DNA from: Sporolactobacillus shoreae
GTDB taxonomy: Bacteria > Bacillota > Bacilli > Bacillales > Sporolactobacillaceae
Length of the DNA: 64,000 bases
NCBI RefSeq assembly: GCF_004684935.1
Contig: NZ_SRJD01000004.1
Location: forward strand, 1 to 64,000
Direction: 5' to 3'
Shown: positions 45,715-54,599 of the stretch, in pieces
How the letters are laid out: every line of letters starts with the position of its first letter
How positions within the stretch are numbered: the stretch's first letter is position 1
Notes under the pieces: generated by a model
What the model was told of the DNA's origin: nothing
The model's database searches: none
The model's input: the letters and a program-made list of their open reading frames with translations, nothing else
Program-made: the position numbers and the translations under genes

Positions 45715-46284
45715 ATGAGCATTATGAAAGAGATATGGAGTTGGATCAAGGCTATTGTGATTGCCCTGATTGTCGTGGCGCTTGTCCGTCAGTTTGTTTT
45801 CAGTAACTATATTGTTAAGGGTGAGTCGATGATGCCGACGCTTCAGGATGGCAACCGCCTGATCGTCAGTAAAATCGGCTATACATTTGGTCAGCCTCAC
45901 CGGTTTGACATTATTGTTTTTCATGCGACACCGACAGATGATTATGTCAAACGTGTTATAGGGCTGCCGGGCGACACCATTGTATACAAAAATGATCAGC
46001 TTTATGTGAACGGAAAACCGGTTAGCGAACCGTATTTGAATCGCTATAAAAGCAGATTGCCCAAGGGAACGGATTTGACGAATAATTTCAGCCTTCAAAG
46101 TCTGACAGGCAGCGTTCGTGTCCCGAAAGGTGAACTGTGGGTGATGGGTGACAACCGGCAAAACAGTGAGGATAGCCGCTATTTCGGTTTCATCAGCGAG
46201 AAAAAAGTCGTCGGCAGAGTCGCTTTCAGATACTGGCCCATGGGTGAATGGGGGACGGTAAATCTGGTTGTTCCGGTTCAATAG
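45715..46284 (+). CDS. sip: Type I signal peptidase (first of two)
   Basis: A 189-residue membrane protease that cuts signal peptides on the outer face of the membrane. One N-terminal anchor (~9-29) precedes the catalytic Ser38 (GESMMPTL) and Lys79 (DDYVKRVIGLPGD). The GDNRQNSEDSRYFG box lies near 145. ATG follows AAAGGGG. It lies 78 bases after prkA. Confidence 0.92.
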   Translation: MSIMKEIWSWIKAIVIALIVVALVRQFVFSNYIVKGESMMPTLQDGNRLIVSKIGYTFGQPHRFDIIVFHATPTDDYVKRVIGLPGDTIVYKNDQLYVNGKPVSEPYLNRYKSRLPKGTDLTNNFSLQSLTGSVRVPKGELWVMGDNRQNSEDSRYFGFISEKKVVGRVAFRYWPMGEWGTVNLVVPVQ

Positions 46285-46289
46285 TAATC

Positions 46290-46328
46290 TGTAAAGCGCT
46301 TTGGGCAAACCGTCCCGGCGCTTTTCAT
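46290..46328 (+). terminator. Terminator after the first signal peptidase
   Basis: AAAGCGC pairs with GCGCTTT, with a GGG/CCC stem inside, then TTTC. Confidence 0.65.
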
Positions 46329-46440
46329 GTTGAAATGCGCAAAAGTTTGTGCAGAAGTGTGACTCGTTGGTGCCTGTAAATATCAGGAACTATTCAAGCC
46401 CGCGATTGTGAATTGAGAGACAGGGAGTCCGGAAAAGAAG

Positions 46441-47007
46441 ATGAGCAGAAAGAAAGAGAAAAATGAATTTTTGGCCTGGATCCGGGCCATTGGTCTTGCC
46501 GTACTAATTGTCATCATTCTGAGATCATTTATTCTCGGAAATTATATTGTTGACGGCCCGTCCATGATGCCGACGCTCCATAACGGGGACAGGTTGATCG
46601 TCAACAAAATTAATTACCGGTTTTCACAGCCCCGGCGCTTTGATGTGGTGATTTTTCACGCGACGCCAACAAATGACTATGTCAAAAGGGTGATCGGGCT
46701 GCCGGGTGACACGATCAGATATACAAATGATCAGCTTTACATAAACAATAAACCGGTCAATGAACCGTTTCTTGATTCGCTGAAAAAAGAAAACAAGACG
46801 GGCGAACTGACCTGGAATTTTACCCTGAAGGGTCTTACAGGCGAGACAAGGGTACCCAAGGGGAAATTATGGGTGATGGGGGACAACCGGCAGAACAGCG
46901 TGGACAGCCGTTTCCCGGAAGTAGGCTTTGTCAGCGAAAGCAAGGTTGTCGGCAAGGTTGATCTTCGTTACTGGCCGTTGAATTCGTTCGGAATCATTCA
47001 GAGATAG
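46441..47007 (+). CDS. sip: Type I signal peptidase (second, tandem copy)
   Basis: A 188-residue paralogue of the preceding gene, alike over most of its length, with catalytic Ser41 (GPSMMPTL) and Lys82 (NDYVKRVIGLPGD) kept and GDNRQNSVDSRFP in the C-terminal box. Its N-terminus is more basic (SRKKEKNE). It follows its own leader after a terminator, so the two may be expressed at different times. Confidence 0.92.
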   Translation: MSRKKEKNEFLAWIRAIGLAVLIVIILRSFILGNYIVDGPSMMPTLHNGDRLIVNKINYRFSQPRRFDVVIFHATPTNDYVKRVIGLPGDTIRYTNDQLYINNKPVNEPFLDSLKKENKTGELTWNFTLKGLTGETRVPKGKLWVMGDNRQNSVDSRFPEVGFVSESKVVGKVDLRYWPLNSFGIIQR

Positions 47008-47008
47008 T

Positions 47009-47042
47009 GAAAAAGCGCTCCGATTTGGAACGCTTTTTTGTA
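47009..47042. terminator. Bidirectional terminator between sip and yhbH
   Basis: AAAAAGCG(CTCC...GGAA)CGCTTTTTT, serving both converging genes. Confidence 0.85.
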
Positions 47043-47054
47043 TGATTTAGAAGG

Positions 47055-48218
47055 TTAAACAGCCGCATTTTCCTGATCCTTTTGAAAAAAATACTTCATC
47101 GCGTGGTAGACGTCGCTTTTCTGCTTCAGGATATACGAATGAAAAGCCTCGTTTTTAATGTTCCGATAAGCGCCCATCAATGTGCTGGACCGGTGATAGG
47201 GGTTGATTTCCCCGTACCCGAAAAAGTCGGTCATTTCCATGAGTTCGTTAACGAGACGGACACATTTCGGATTATCGGAGGATAGATTGTCGCCATCCGA
47301 GAAATGAAAGGGATAGATATTATATTTCGACGGTGGATAGGATTGGTCAATCAGTTCCAGGGCTTTCACATAAGCGGAAGAACAAATGGTTCCTCCGCTT
47401 TCCCCTTTGGAGAAAAAATCCTCCTCACTGACCACTGTCGCTTCCGTGTGATGCGCAATAAACTGAATGGACACTTTTTCATATTTAGTTCGGAGGAAAC
47501 GGGTCATCCAGAAGAAGAAACTGCGTGCGATGTATTTTTCCCAGACGCCCATCGAACCGCTCGTATCCATCATCGCCAGAACGACGGCTTTGCTTTCCGG
47601 CCTGACGATCGTTTCCCATGTTTTGAACCGCAAGTCCTCTTCATGAATCGGGTAAATCTGTGCTTTGCCGGAGCTTGCGTTTCTTTTGATTGCGGAAAGG
47701 ATGGTTCGGCGCTTATCGATATTGCCCATCAGCCCTTTCCGCCGGATATCCCGGTAATCGATACTGTCCACGACAATTTCCGGTTCCTGTTTTCTTTTCA
47801 GGTGTGGAAGCTCGAGCTCTTTAAAAAAAAGATTTTCGATCTCCATAATGGATACATTGGCTTCGTAATAGTCAATCCCCGGCCGGTCTCCGGCGCCCTT
47901 CCCCTTTCCCGGACCCTGACCCTGGCCGGCTTGCTTGCCCGGCGCTCTGGCAATCACATCACCGACTTTGCTGTCGCCCTTTCCCTGGCCGACATGCTTT
48001 GTTTTTTCAAAATTGTACCGAAGCTTATACTCGTCCAATGACCGGATCGGGATACGCGTCATCTTTTGCCCGTCGGACATGATGATGTTTTCGCTGCTTA
48101 CCAGATCGGGCAGATTGTTTCTGATCGCTTCTTTGACTTTTTCGGCATGCCTGCGCTGATCCTGATCGCCTTTCTGGTGAAGATCCCACTGCTCTTCCGA
48201 TATCAAAAAGTTTTTCAC
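47055..48218 (-). CDS. yhbH: Sporulation protein YhbH
   Basis: A 387-residue DUF444 protein. A Gly/Gln/Lys-rich flexible stretch lies near residues 85-105, and the C-terminal half is a von Willebrand A-like domain with the metal site [13 protein letters not shown] near 213. The family is co-conserved with PrkA kinases. GTG at 48218 has GGGAGGG 7 bases upstream. A SigE-like promoter precedes it. Confidence 0.92.
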   Translation of the reverse strand: MKNFLISEEQWDLHQKGDQDQRRHAEKVKEAIRNNLPDLVSSENIIMSDGQKMTRIPIRSLDEYKLRYNFEKTKHVGQGKGDSKVGDVIARAPGKQAGQGQGPGKGKGAGDRPGIDYYEANVSIMEIENLFFKELELPHLKRKQEPEIVVDSIDYRDIRRKGLMGNIDKRRTILSAIKRNASSGKAQIYPIHEEDLRFKTWETIVRPESKAVVLAMMDTSGSMGVWEKYIARSFFFWMTRFLRTKYEKVSIQFIAHHTEATVVSEEDFFSKGESGGTICSSAYVKALELIDQSYPPSKYNIYPFHFSDGDNLSSDNPKCVRLVNELMEMTDFFGYGEINPYHRSSTLMGAYRNIKNEAFHSYILKQKSDVYHAMKYFFQKDQENAAV

Positions 48219-48269
48219 AGCCGTTCCCTCCCTGAATTTTGTCATCCGCCAATGAGGGTTGATTAATTC

Positions 48270-48299
48270 AGTCTATGTAAGAAGTGATCGAAACTTGAC
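48270..48299 (-). promoter_or_regulatory. Candidate SigE promoter of yhbH
   Basis: On the minus strand GTCAAGTT, 14 bases, CATAGACT. Both elements fit the SigE pattern (GTCATATT and CATACAAT) at six of eight positions each, about 55 bases before the start codon. Confidence 0.5.
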
Positions 48300-48454
48300 T
48301 TAAAAATCACTTGGAGGAAAAAATGGACTAATCGTTCACGTGCGCGTTTCCGTAATGGCTTTCCAATTTAAAAATATTTATGATATTTGCCCCCTATCAA
48401 AAGGATCAACCGTGTTAGAATAATAGCTGAGACCACGCAGAAGGGTTGTAAAAA

Positions 48455-49123
48455 ATGATAAAAGCGATTGTATTTGATTTCGACGGTGTCATTCTCGACA
48501 GCGAGAGAATTATGTATCTGGTGATGCAGAAGATGTTCCATAAATACCACGTGGATCTTCCGCTCAGTGTGTGGAGCCAAGCCATCGGCACGCAGCATGG
48601 CTTTGATTCCATCCGATATCTGGAAGAAAACGGCCATGTTAAAATTGACAGGGAATCTTTCTTAGAGGAACGCAATCAGCTTTTTAATACACTCGTGGAT
48701 AGAGAAGATGTTCTGCCAGGTGTCGAGTCGGTCCTCCGCCAGGCATCGGAGCTCGGACTAAAAATCGGGCTCGCTACAAGTTCGAAGGGAGACTGGCCGC
48801 GGAGGCATCTGAAACGTCTCGGCCTCGCCGATTATTTTCAAAGCATCAAGTCATGGGATGATGTTCAGAAAGTGAAACCTGATCCGGCCCTTTACATTCA
48901 ATCCCTTCAGAGCCTGCAGGTGGAGCCGAAGGAAGCGATCGCCATTGAAGATTCCTTTAACGGGTCGCTTGCTGCGAAGAAAGCCGGAATGTACTGCATC
49001 GTCGTTCCCAATGCGGTGACCAAGCAGATGCCGTTTGGTCATGTTGACGGTTGTTTTAATTCCCTTCAGGACGTGTCGCTGACTAAGCTGATGCGATTTT
49101 TCACGCCTGCCGAAAATAAATAA
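48455..49123 (+). CDS. HAD-superfamily phosphatase, beta-phosphoglucomutase-like
   Basis: A 222-residue HAD hydrolase. Motif I is FDFDGVILDSE (nucleophile Asp9), motif II LATSSKG, motif III VKPDPALY and motif IV AIEDSFNGSLAAKKAG. The helical cap after motif I places it with phosphoglucomutase-like phosphatases such as Bacillus YhcW. It lies directly upstream of pgcA, so a sugar phosphate is a likely substrate. ATG follows AGAAGGG. Confidence 0.85.
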   Translation: MIKAIVFDFDGVILDSERIMYLVMQKMFHKYHVDLPLSVWSQAIGTQHGFDSIRYLEENGHVKIDRESFLEERNQLFNTLVDREDVLPGVESVLRQASELGLKIGLATSSKGDWPRRHLKRLGLADYFQSIKSWDDVQKVKPDPALYIQSLQSLQVEPKEAIAIEDSFNGSLAAKKAGMYCIVVPNAVTKQMPFGHVDGCFNSLQDVSLTKLMRFFTPAENK

Positions 49124-49228
49124 ATGCCGATCCTGCAGGCGAAATGAATGACAGCGCTCTTTTAAATTTTGTTATATAATAGGAATAGACGAGTGGGATA
49201 GATCGTTAAGTTAATGGGAGTGAAGATG

Positions 49229-50971
49229 ATGAGCTGGAAAACAGTTTATGAAAAATGGCAGGCTGAAGATAAGCTTGATCCGGACTTGAAAAAACAGCTT
49301 AAAGCAATTGCCGATGATCCGGCAAAACTGGAAGACTGTTTTTATAAGAATCTGGAATTCGGCACCGGTGGCATGCGCGGTGAAATCGGACCGGGTACGA
49401 ACCGGCTCAATATCTATACAGTCAGGAAAGCGACTGAAGGCTTGGCCAGATTCATTCTTAATGCCGGTGAGGAGGCAGTCAAGCGTGGGGTTGTGATTGC
49501 GCACGATCCACGGCACTTTTCTGCTGAGTTCACGCTGGAAGCAGCCAAAACACTTGGCGCGCACGGAATCAAAACCTTTATTTTCGATTCGCTTCGGCCG
49601 ACGCCGGTGCTTTCATTCGCGGTGCGGTATCTTCATACGTTTTCAGGCATTGTGATCACTGCCAGCCATAATCCGCCGCAGTATAACGGCTATAAGGTTT
49701 ATGACCAGTTCGGTGGTCAGCTTCCTCCCGCTGAAGCGGACGAAGTCATCAGCTTTGTCGCTTCCGTTGAGGATGAGCTGAATGTCAAAGTTGGTGATGA
49801 GCAGGCGCTGAAAGAGCAGGGGCTTCTCGAGGTGGTCGGCAAGGACGTTGATGACGCCTATCAGGAAAAACTGAAGACATTGTCATTGAACCCGGACGTG
49901 ATCAAAAAAGTCGGCTCAGATCTGAAGATCGTCTTTACGCCGTTACACGGCTCAAGCTACCATCCAGTCGTTAATGGTCTGAAAAACTGGGGTTTCACAA
50001 ATGTCACGGTTGTTCAGGAGCAGGCCGAACCGGATCCGGAATTCTCAACGGTTAAATCTCCGAACCCGGAAGAGCACGCCGCTTTTAAAATCGCGATTGA
50101 ATACGGCAAGAAGCTTGACGCCGATCTTCTGCTCGGCACTGATCCGGATTCAGATCGGTTGGGCGTCGCGGTTAAGAACGACCAGGGTGAATATACGGTT
50201 CTGACCGGTAACCAGACCGGGGCCGTCATTCTGGACTATCTGCTCGAACAGCGGAAGGAAAAGGGATTGCTGCCTGACAACGGCATTGTGGTCAAAACCA
50301 TTGTGACCTCGGAAATCGGCCGCACGATCGCAGCCGCATATGGCATTCCGACCGTCGACACACTGACCGGTTTTAAATTCATTGGAGAAAAAATCCACGA
50401 ATACGAGCTGAACGGCGCACATACCTTCCTCTTTGGCTATGAGGAAAGCTATGGCTGCCTGATCGGTTCCTTTGTCCGCGACAAGGACGCGGTGCAGGCA
50501 TCCGTGTTTGCCGCGGAAGTGGCCGCTTATTATAAATCCAAGGGCAAATCAATTTACGACGCGCTCCAGGATATCTATAAAAAATACGGCTATTTTGAAG
50601 AAGGGCTCGAATCGCTGACACTGAAGGGCATTCAGGGCAAGGAAGAAATTGACGCGATACTGAATGACTTCCGCAGCCAGCCACCTGCCGAGGTTGCCGG
50701 CGTGCCGGTTGCTGTGATTGAAGATTATGAGCAATCCGTCACTACAGATGTTAAAACCGGTAGCCAATCCGCGATCACTTTGCCGGTTTCAAATGTTTTG
50801 AAATATAAACTCGAAGACGGTTCCTGGTTCTGCCTGCGTCCGTCAGGTACAGAGCCGAAAATCAAGTTCTATTTCGGCGTTCAGGGCGTGGACGAAGCAG
50901 AGCGCGACAAGAAATTCACCGCATTGAAAACAGAAGTCATGAGTCGCGTGCATGGATTAGTAAGCAAATAA
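49229..50971 (+). CDS. pgcA: Phosphoglucomutase (alpha-D-phosphohexomutase)
   Basis: A 580-residue enzyme that interconverts glucose 1- and 6-phosphate for glycolipid and wall synthesis. The phospho-Ser lies in [15 protein letters not shown], the metal site in [10 protein letters not shown], the sugar loop in GYEESYG and the phosphate loop in [15 protein letters not shown] at 49229 gives the Bacillus-like start [10 protein letters not shown]; the ATG one codon earlier is possible. Confidence 0.93.
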   Translation: MSWKTVYEKWQAEDKLDPDLKKQLKAIADDPAKLEDCFYKNLEFGTGGMRGEIGPGTNRLNIYTVRKATEGLARFILNAGEEAVKRGVVIAHDPRHFSAEFTLEAAKTLGAHGIKTFIFDSLRPTPVLSFAVRYLHTFSGIVITASHNPPQYNGYKVYDQFGGQLPPAEADEVISFVASVEDELNVKVGDEQALKEQGLLEVVGKDVDDAYQEKLKTLSLNPDVIKKVGSDLKIVFTPLHGSSYHPVVNGLKNWGFTNVTVVQEQAEPDPEFSTVKSPNPEEHAAFKIAIEYGKKLDADLLLGTDPDSDRLGVAVKNDQGEYTVLTGNQTGAVILDYLLEQRKEKGLLPDNGIVVKTIVTSEIGRTIAAAYGIPTVDTLTGFKFIGEKIHEYELNGAHTFLFGYEESYGCLIGSFVRDKDAVQASVFAAEVAAYYKSKGKSIYDALQDIYKKYGYFEEGLESLTLKGIQGKEEIDAILNDFRSQPPAEVAGVPVAVIEDYEQSVTTDVKTGSQSAITLPVSNVLKYKLEDGSWFCLRPSGTEPKIKFYFGVQGVDEAERDKKFTALKTEVMSRVHGLVSK

Positions 50972-51002
50972 CTTACTTCCACGGGATGGATCGACGGACC
51001 TC

Positions 51003-51132
51003 TTAACATTATCTTTTATTTTTGTTTATAATATGAATAGACTTTAAGAAGGGCATTCGCGTGTGACTATGGCTCAGTTGTCCGGCAGAATTTTTATTCT
51101 GCCCGGTGACAAGCAGCGGGTGCCCTTTTCTT
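51003..51132 (+). promoter_or_regulatory. Promoter and structured leader of prfC
   Basis: TTAACA (51003) and TATAAT (51027) are 18 bases apart. The leader that follows folds back on itself: AAGGGCA (51049-51055) pairs with TGCCCTT (51121-51127), which runs into TTTTC, and an inner stem pairs TTGTCCGGCAGAAT with ATTCTGCCCGGTGACAA (one extra pair of bases). An ATG at 51069 opens a 24-codon frame through the hairpin, ending in TGA at 51141, without a ribosome site. No known riboswitch class fits by eye. Confidence 0.6.
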
Positions 51133-51188
51133 GGCTAAAATGATCATTTAAGGTTCATTTGTTTTTAGAGCAGGTTCAGGAGGAAAAA

Positions 51189-52766
51189 ATGAATAAGTTA
51201 CAGCAGGAAATTAAGCGACGGCGCACATTTGCGATCATCTCCCACCCGGACGCGGGAAAAACAACATTGACTGAAAAATTGCTTGTGCTGGGCGGGGCCA
51301 TTCGGACAGCCGGTGCCGTTAAGTCAAGAAAAGCGGAAAAGTTTGCCACCTCGGACTGGATGGAGCTGGAGAAAAAAAGGGGAATCTCAGTCACTTCCAG
51401 TGTGATGCAGTTTGAATATGATGGCTATAAAATTAATATCCTGGATACTCCCGGGCACCAGGATTTTAGCGAGGACACCTACCGGACACTGATGGCCGTA
51501 GACAGCGTGGTCATGATCATTGACGCGGCGAAGGGTGTGGAACCCCAGACGATTAAATTATTCAAAGTCTGCCGTGACCGCGGCATTCCGATTTTTACGT
51601 TCATCAATAAGCTTGACCGTCAGGGGCGCGATCCGCTGGAGCTGTTCGAAGAGATTGAAAATGTGCTCGGTATCGAATCCTATCCGATTAATTATCCGAT
51701 CGGCATGGGGCAGTCCTTCCGCGGTGTTTATGACCGACAGGAGCACAAGATTGAATGGTACAATGAAAAACGCGAACGCCAGGTTCAGGATCTTGGGGAG
51801 GTTGACGAACTTTCCGACATTTTGAAGGGTCAGGTTGATGATTACACCCTCAGCCAGCTGGAGGAAAACCTGATGCTGCTTGATGAAGCGGGAAGCTCCT
51901 ATGATTTTGAGGCGGTCAAGGCAGGCAAGCAGACACCGGTATTCTTTGGCAGCGCCATTTCAAGCTTCGGTGTGCCAACCTTTTTGGAGCATTATCTGAA
52001 AATGGCGCCGGATCCGCAGCCGAGAACATCGAGTGCGGAAATGATTCAGCCGGATGATCCGCGTTTTTCAGGCTTTATTTTTAAAATTCAGGCCAACATG
52101 AATCCATCCCATCGCGACCGTATCGCTTTTCTGAGGATCGTTTCCGGAGCCTTTGAAAAAGGGATGACCGTATATCTTGATAGAACCGGTAAGCAACTGA
52201 AGCTTGCCCAGCCGCAGCAATTCTTTGCGGACAGCCGTGAACTGATTGATGAGGCTTATCCGGGCGACATTGTCGGGCTTTATGATACAGGCTTTTACCA
52301 AATTGGTGATACTGTTTGCGATGAAAAAGATACATTCAACTTTGGTGCTCTGCCGCAATTCTCGCCGGAACATTTTGCTAAAGTCCGGGCCAAAAACGCG
52401 ATGAAGCAGAAGCATTTCCTGAAAGGTGTCAGCCAGCTCGCCCAGGAAGGCGCGATCCAGGTTTACAAGACACCGTATGAGGAAACGATTCTCGGTGTCG
52501 TCGGCACACTGCAGTTCGATGTGTTTGTTTACCGGATGCAGGCGGAATATGGTGTGGATCTGGACATTGAGCGGATGCCGCATCAGGTGGCCAAATGGAT
52601 CGCAAATCCAGCTGACGCCGAAGAGCTGCGCCGTAATTCGAATAACCTTGTTGTCGTCGATTACAAGGATCGGCCGGTGATTATTTTTGAGAATGATTTC
52701 TCACTGCGCTGGTTTCAGCAGAAAAATCCGAAGATTGAATTGCGGGATTCAAGTCATAATATGTGA
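51189..52766 (+). CDS. prfC: Peptide chain release factor 3
   Basis: A 525-residue GTPase that removes RF1/RF2 from the ribosome after termination. G1 is SHPDAGKTTL, G2 and switch RGISVTSSVMQF, G3 DTPGHQDFSEDTYR and G4 NKLDRQGRD. ATG at 51189 follows AGGAGG. Its long hairpin leader hints at control of read-through into the gene. Confidence 0.93.
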   Translation: MNKLQQEIKRRRTFAIISHPDAGKTTLTEKLLVLGGAIRTAGAVKSRKAEKFATSDWMELEKKRGISVTSSVMQFEYDGYKINILDTPGHQDFSEDTYRTLMAVDSVVMIIDAAKGVEPQTIKLFKVCRDRGIPIFTFINKLDRQGRDPLELFEEIENVLGIESYPINYPIGMGQSFRGVYDRQEHKIEWYNEKRERQVQDLGEVDELSDILKGQVDDYTLSQLEENLMLLDEAGSSYDFEAVKAGKQTPVFFGSAISSFGVPTFLEHYLKMAPDPQPRTSSAEMIQPDDPRFSGFIFKIQANMNPSHRDRIAFLRIVSGAFEKGMTVYLDRTGKQLKLAQPQQFFADSRELIDEAYPGDIVGLYDTGFYQIGDTVCDEKDTFNFGALPQFSPEHFAKVRAKNAMKQKHFLKGVSQLAQEGAIQVYKTPYEETILGVVGTLQFDVFVYRMQAEYGVDLDIERMPHQVAKWIANPADAEELRRNSNNLVVVDYKDRPVIIFENDFSLRWFQQKNPKIELRDSSHNM

Positions 52767-52772
52767 AAATAA

Positions 52773-52815
52773 TAACAGGAGACGGAGCAGTGCTGCTTCG
52801 TCTCTTCTGTTTTAG
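52773..52815 (+). terminator. Terminator of prfC
   Basis: AACAGgAGACGgAGCAG pairs with CTGCTTCGTCTCTTCTGTT, followed by T-rich sequence. Confidence 0.8.
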
Positions 52816-52870
52816 TCTTTTTTTTTTTAGATTCGTGAAAAAGCATGTTTTTTCACGTCTTCCAGCTCGC

Positions 52871-52884
52871 TGAAAACGATTTAA
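52871..52884 (+). promoter_or_regulatory. Candidate CcpA cre site before the LacI-family gene
   Basis: TGAAAACGATTTAA fits the cre consensus at all but one position. It is part of a longer palindromic region (CGATTTAAAATCG at 52877-52889). Confidence 0.55.
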
Positions 52885-52970
52885 AATCGCAGGAGAATAA
52901 GGAATTACCTCTGAAACGTGTATTTCTTATGATAAAATGAGAAAAATAAGTCTTTCAAAAGGGTGTTAGC

Positions 52971-53951
52971 GTGGCAAATATCAAAGACGTCGCAAAAAAG
53001 GCGGGTGTTTCAGTAACAACCGTTTCCAGAACAATGAACAACAGGGGTTACATTAGCAAAGACACTCGAAAAAAAATTGAAGAAGCCATAAAAGAGTTAG
53101 ATTATCAGCCGAATCAGATCGCTCGCGCGCTTTTTAAAAAACATTCCTACGTTCTGGGAGTCATTGTTCCCGATCTCAGCCACCCTTTTTTTGCAGAATT
53201 GATCAATTTTATTGAAGCCTTCGCCAGTGACAGAAATTATAAAATTCTTGTGTGTAATTCCCTTCAGGATGCAGAGAAAGAAAAAGAATATCTGGATATG
53301 CTCAGACAGCACAGAGCCGATGGATTGATCATGTGCAGCCATTCCCTGAATGTCGATGCCTACCGGAAAGTCCAAATGCCTATTGTTTCGTTTGACCGAA
53401 TCATTTCGTCCTCGATTCCTTATGTCGCGAGTGACAATTATCGGGGAGGAGTTATGGCAACAAAGCATCTGATTAACAAAAATTGTCACAGATTACTCCA
53501 TATTTCTGGCCCGCTCACTTCTGATCTACTGGCGAACAGGCGAGCCGATGCTTTTCGGGAGACTTGCGCCAAGTTCGGAATCGATTACAAGATCATTGAA
53601 GGGGCCTATGTTAAAGCAACTTTTGAAGACAATTGGAATTTTATAAAAAATGAAGTCGCACCGCACTTAAGAGAATTTGACGGTGTTTTTTGCAGTAACG
53701 ACATCATCGCTTATACGCTCTATGTCTTTGCCTCAAAAGCCAAGATAAGAATCCCGGAACAATTAAAGATTGTGGGTTATGACTATCACAACTTTACACG
53801 AATGCTTAAATACCCCATCCTGACGACCATAAAACAGCCCATAGACCAAATTGGAAAAAAGCTGTGCGCGTTATTAATCGATCAAATTGAAAATGTGAGC
53901 GCGGACAATTATGTTTTTGACGTGCAATTGATTGAGGGGGAAACAACTTAA
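52971..53951 (+). CDS. LacI-family repressor, probably for sucrose/levan genes
   Basis: A 326-residue regulator. The N-terminal helix-turn-helix (IKDVAKKAGVSVTTVSRTMNNRGYISKDTRKKIEEAI) and hinge (YQPNQIARAL) contact DNA; the rest is a periplasmic-binding-like sugar domain. The hinge and C-terminal FTRMLKYPILTTIKQPIDQIG resemble sucrose-operon repressors of the ScrR kind. GTG at 52971 follows AAGGGTG. It is followed on the same strand by levansucrase, whose upstream region holds a LacI-type palindrome. Confidence 0.85.
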   Translation: MANIKDVAKKAGVSVTTVSRTMNNRGYISKDTRKKIEEAIKELDYQPNQIARALFKKHSYVLGVIVPDLSHPFFAELINFIEAFASDRNYKILVCNSLQDAEKEKEYLDMLRQHRADGLIMCSHSLNVDAYRKVQMPIVSFDRIISSSIPYVASDNYRGGVMATKHLINKNCHRLLHISGPLTSDLLANRRADAFRETCAKFGIDYKIIEGAYVKATFEDNWNFIKNEVAPHLREFDGVFCSNDIIAYTLYVFASKAKIRIPEQLKIVGYDYHNFTRMLKYPILTTIKQPIDQIGKKLCALLIDQIENVSADNYVFDVQLIEGETT

Positions 53952-54371
53952 GGTTAATTTGGATTCGTGGGAACAGAGTGCTTATTGCATTTTTCTTGAC
54001 TTACTCTTTAATTCGAAATTGAACGATTATTTCGAAAAAATTTGAAGTGTTTATTGAATCCCCTTTTTTTAATCATTTCATGTCTTACCCCGATCTAATC
54101 TGCAACATTGATCCACCGAACAGATCAATCGTTTATTCTGTACCATCAGAATGTTCTTTTATAGGTGCATCAGTATCGGTTCTGTTCATAGGTCGGAAGG
54201 CCAAGGACTCTCTGCATGCCCTCATCTACCTGAATGCTGATTTTCTCCTGTTTTTTATTAACCTGCATGCCAATAGTGGGATAAATTCATTTGTGACAAT
54301 AGACCTGTTTGTGTGTGAATATAATATACATTTTGAAATAGTAGGGTGAATTTCTTTTATTCTTAGTATGT

Positions 54372-54381
54372 CAACCGGTTG
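54372..54381. promoter_or_regulatory. LacI-type operator upstream of levansucrase
   Basis: CAACCGGTTG is a perfect 10-bp palindrome with the central CG and spacing of LacI/GalR-family operators. It lies ~220 bases before the levansucrase start and ~45 bases after a TATAAT (54320). The rest of 53952-54599 holds no gene I can support. Confidence 0.6.
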
Positions 54382-54599
54382 CATATGTTTCTATGTTCAT
54401 TCGAGGCAGGAAAATCCAAACAAAAACATTCATTATTCCGCATTTTCGAATGCTGAAAACCGCAGATGGAGGTGATTTAAGCGGATTTCGATTCTGCTCC
54501 GATTGCTGTTCTTTTCAGCAACAGAATGCAGGGGACAAGTGTGGACACATTAACTCTTTGTTTTAACCCTAGTAAATATCAATGAGAGAGGCGAATAGG

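Noticed and set aside
51049-51132. Known riboswitch (yybP-ykoY, fluoride, guanidine, ZTP) before prfC
   Set aside because: None of the conserved core sequences of these classes is present; kept only as an unassigned structured leader.
54170-54268. 32-residue open frame on the minus strand between the LacI repressor and levansucrase
   Set aside because: The peptide looks protein-like, but its ATG has no ribosome site and the frame is closed upstream by a stop six codons earlier; at most a decayed gene end.
54047-54349. 100-codon plus-strand frame upstream of levansucrase
   Set aside because: No Shine-Dalgarno sequence, odd composition and overlap with a probable promoter region; not credible as a gene.
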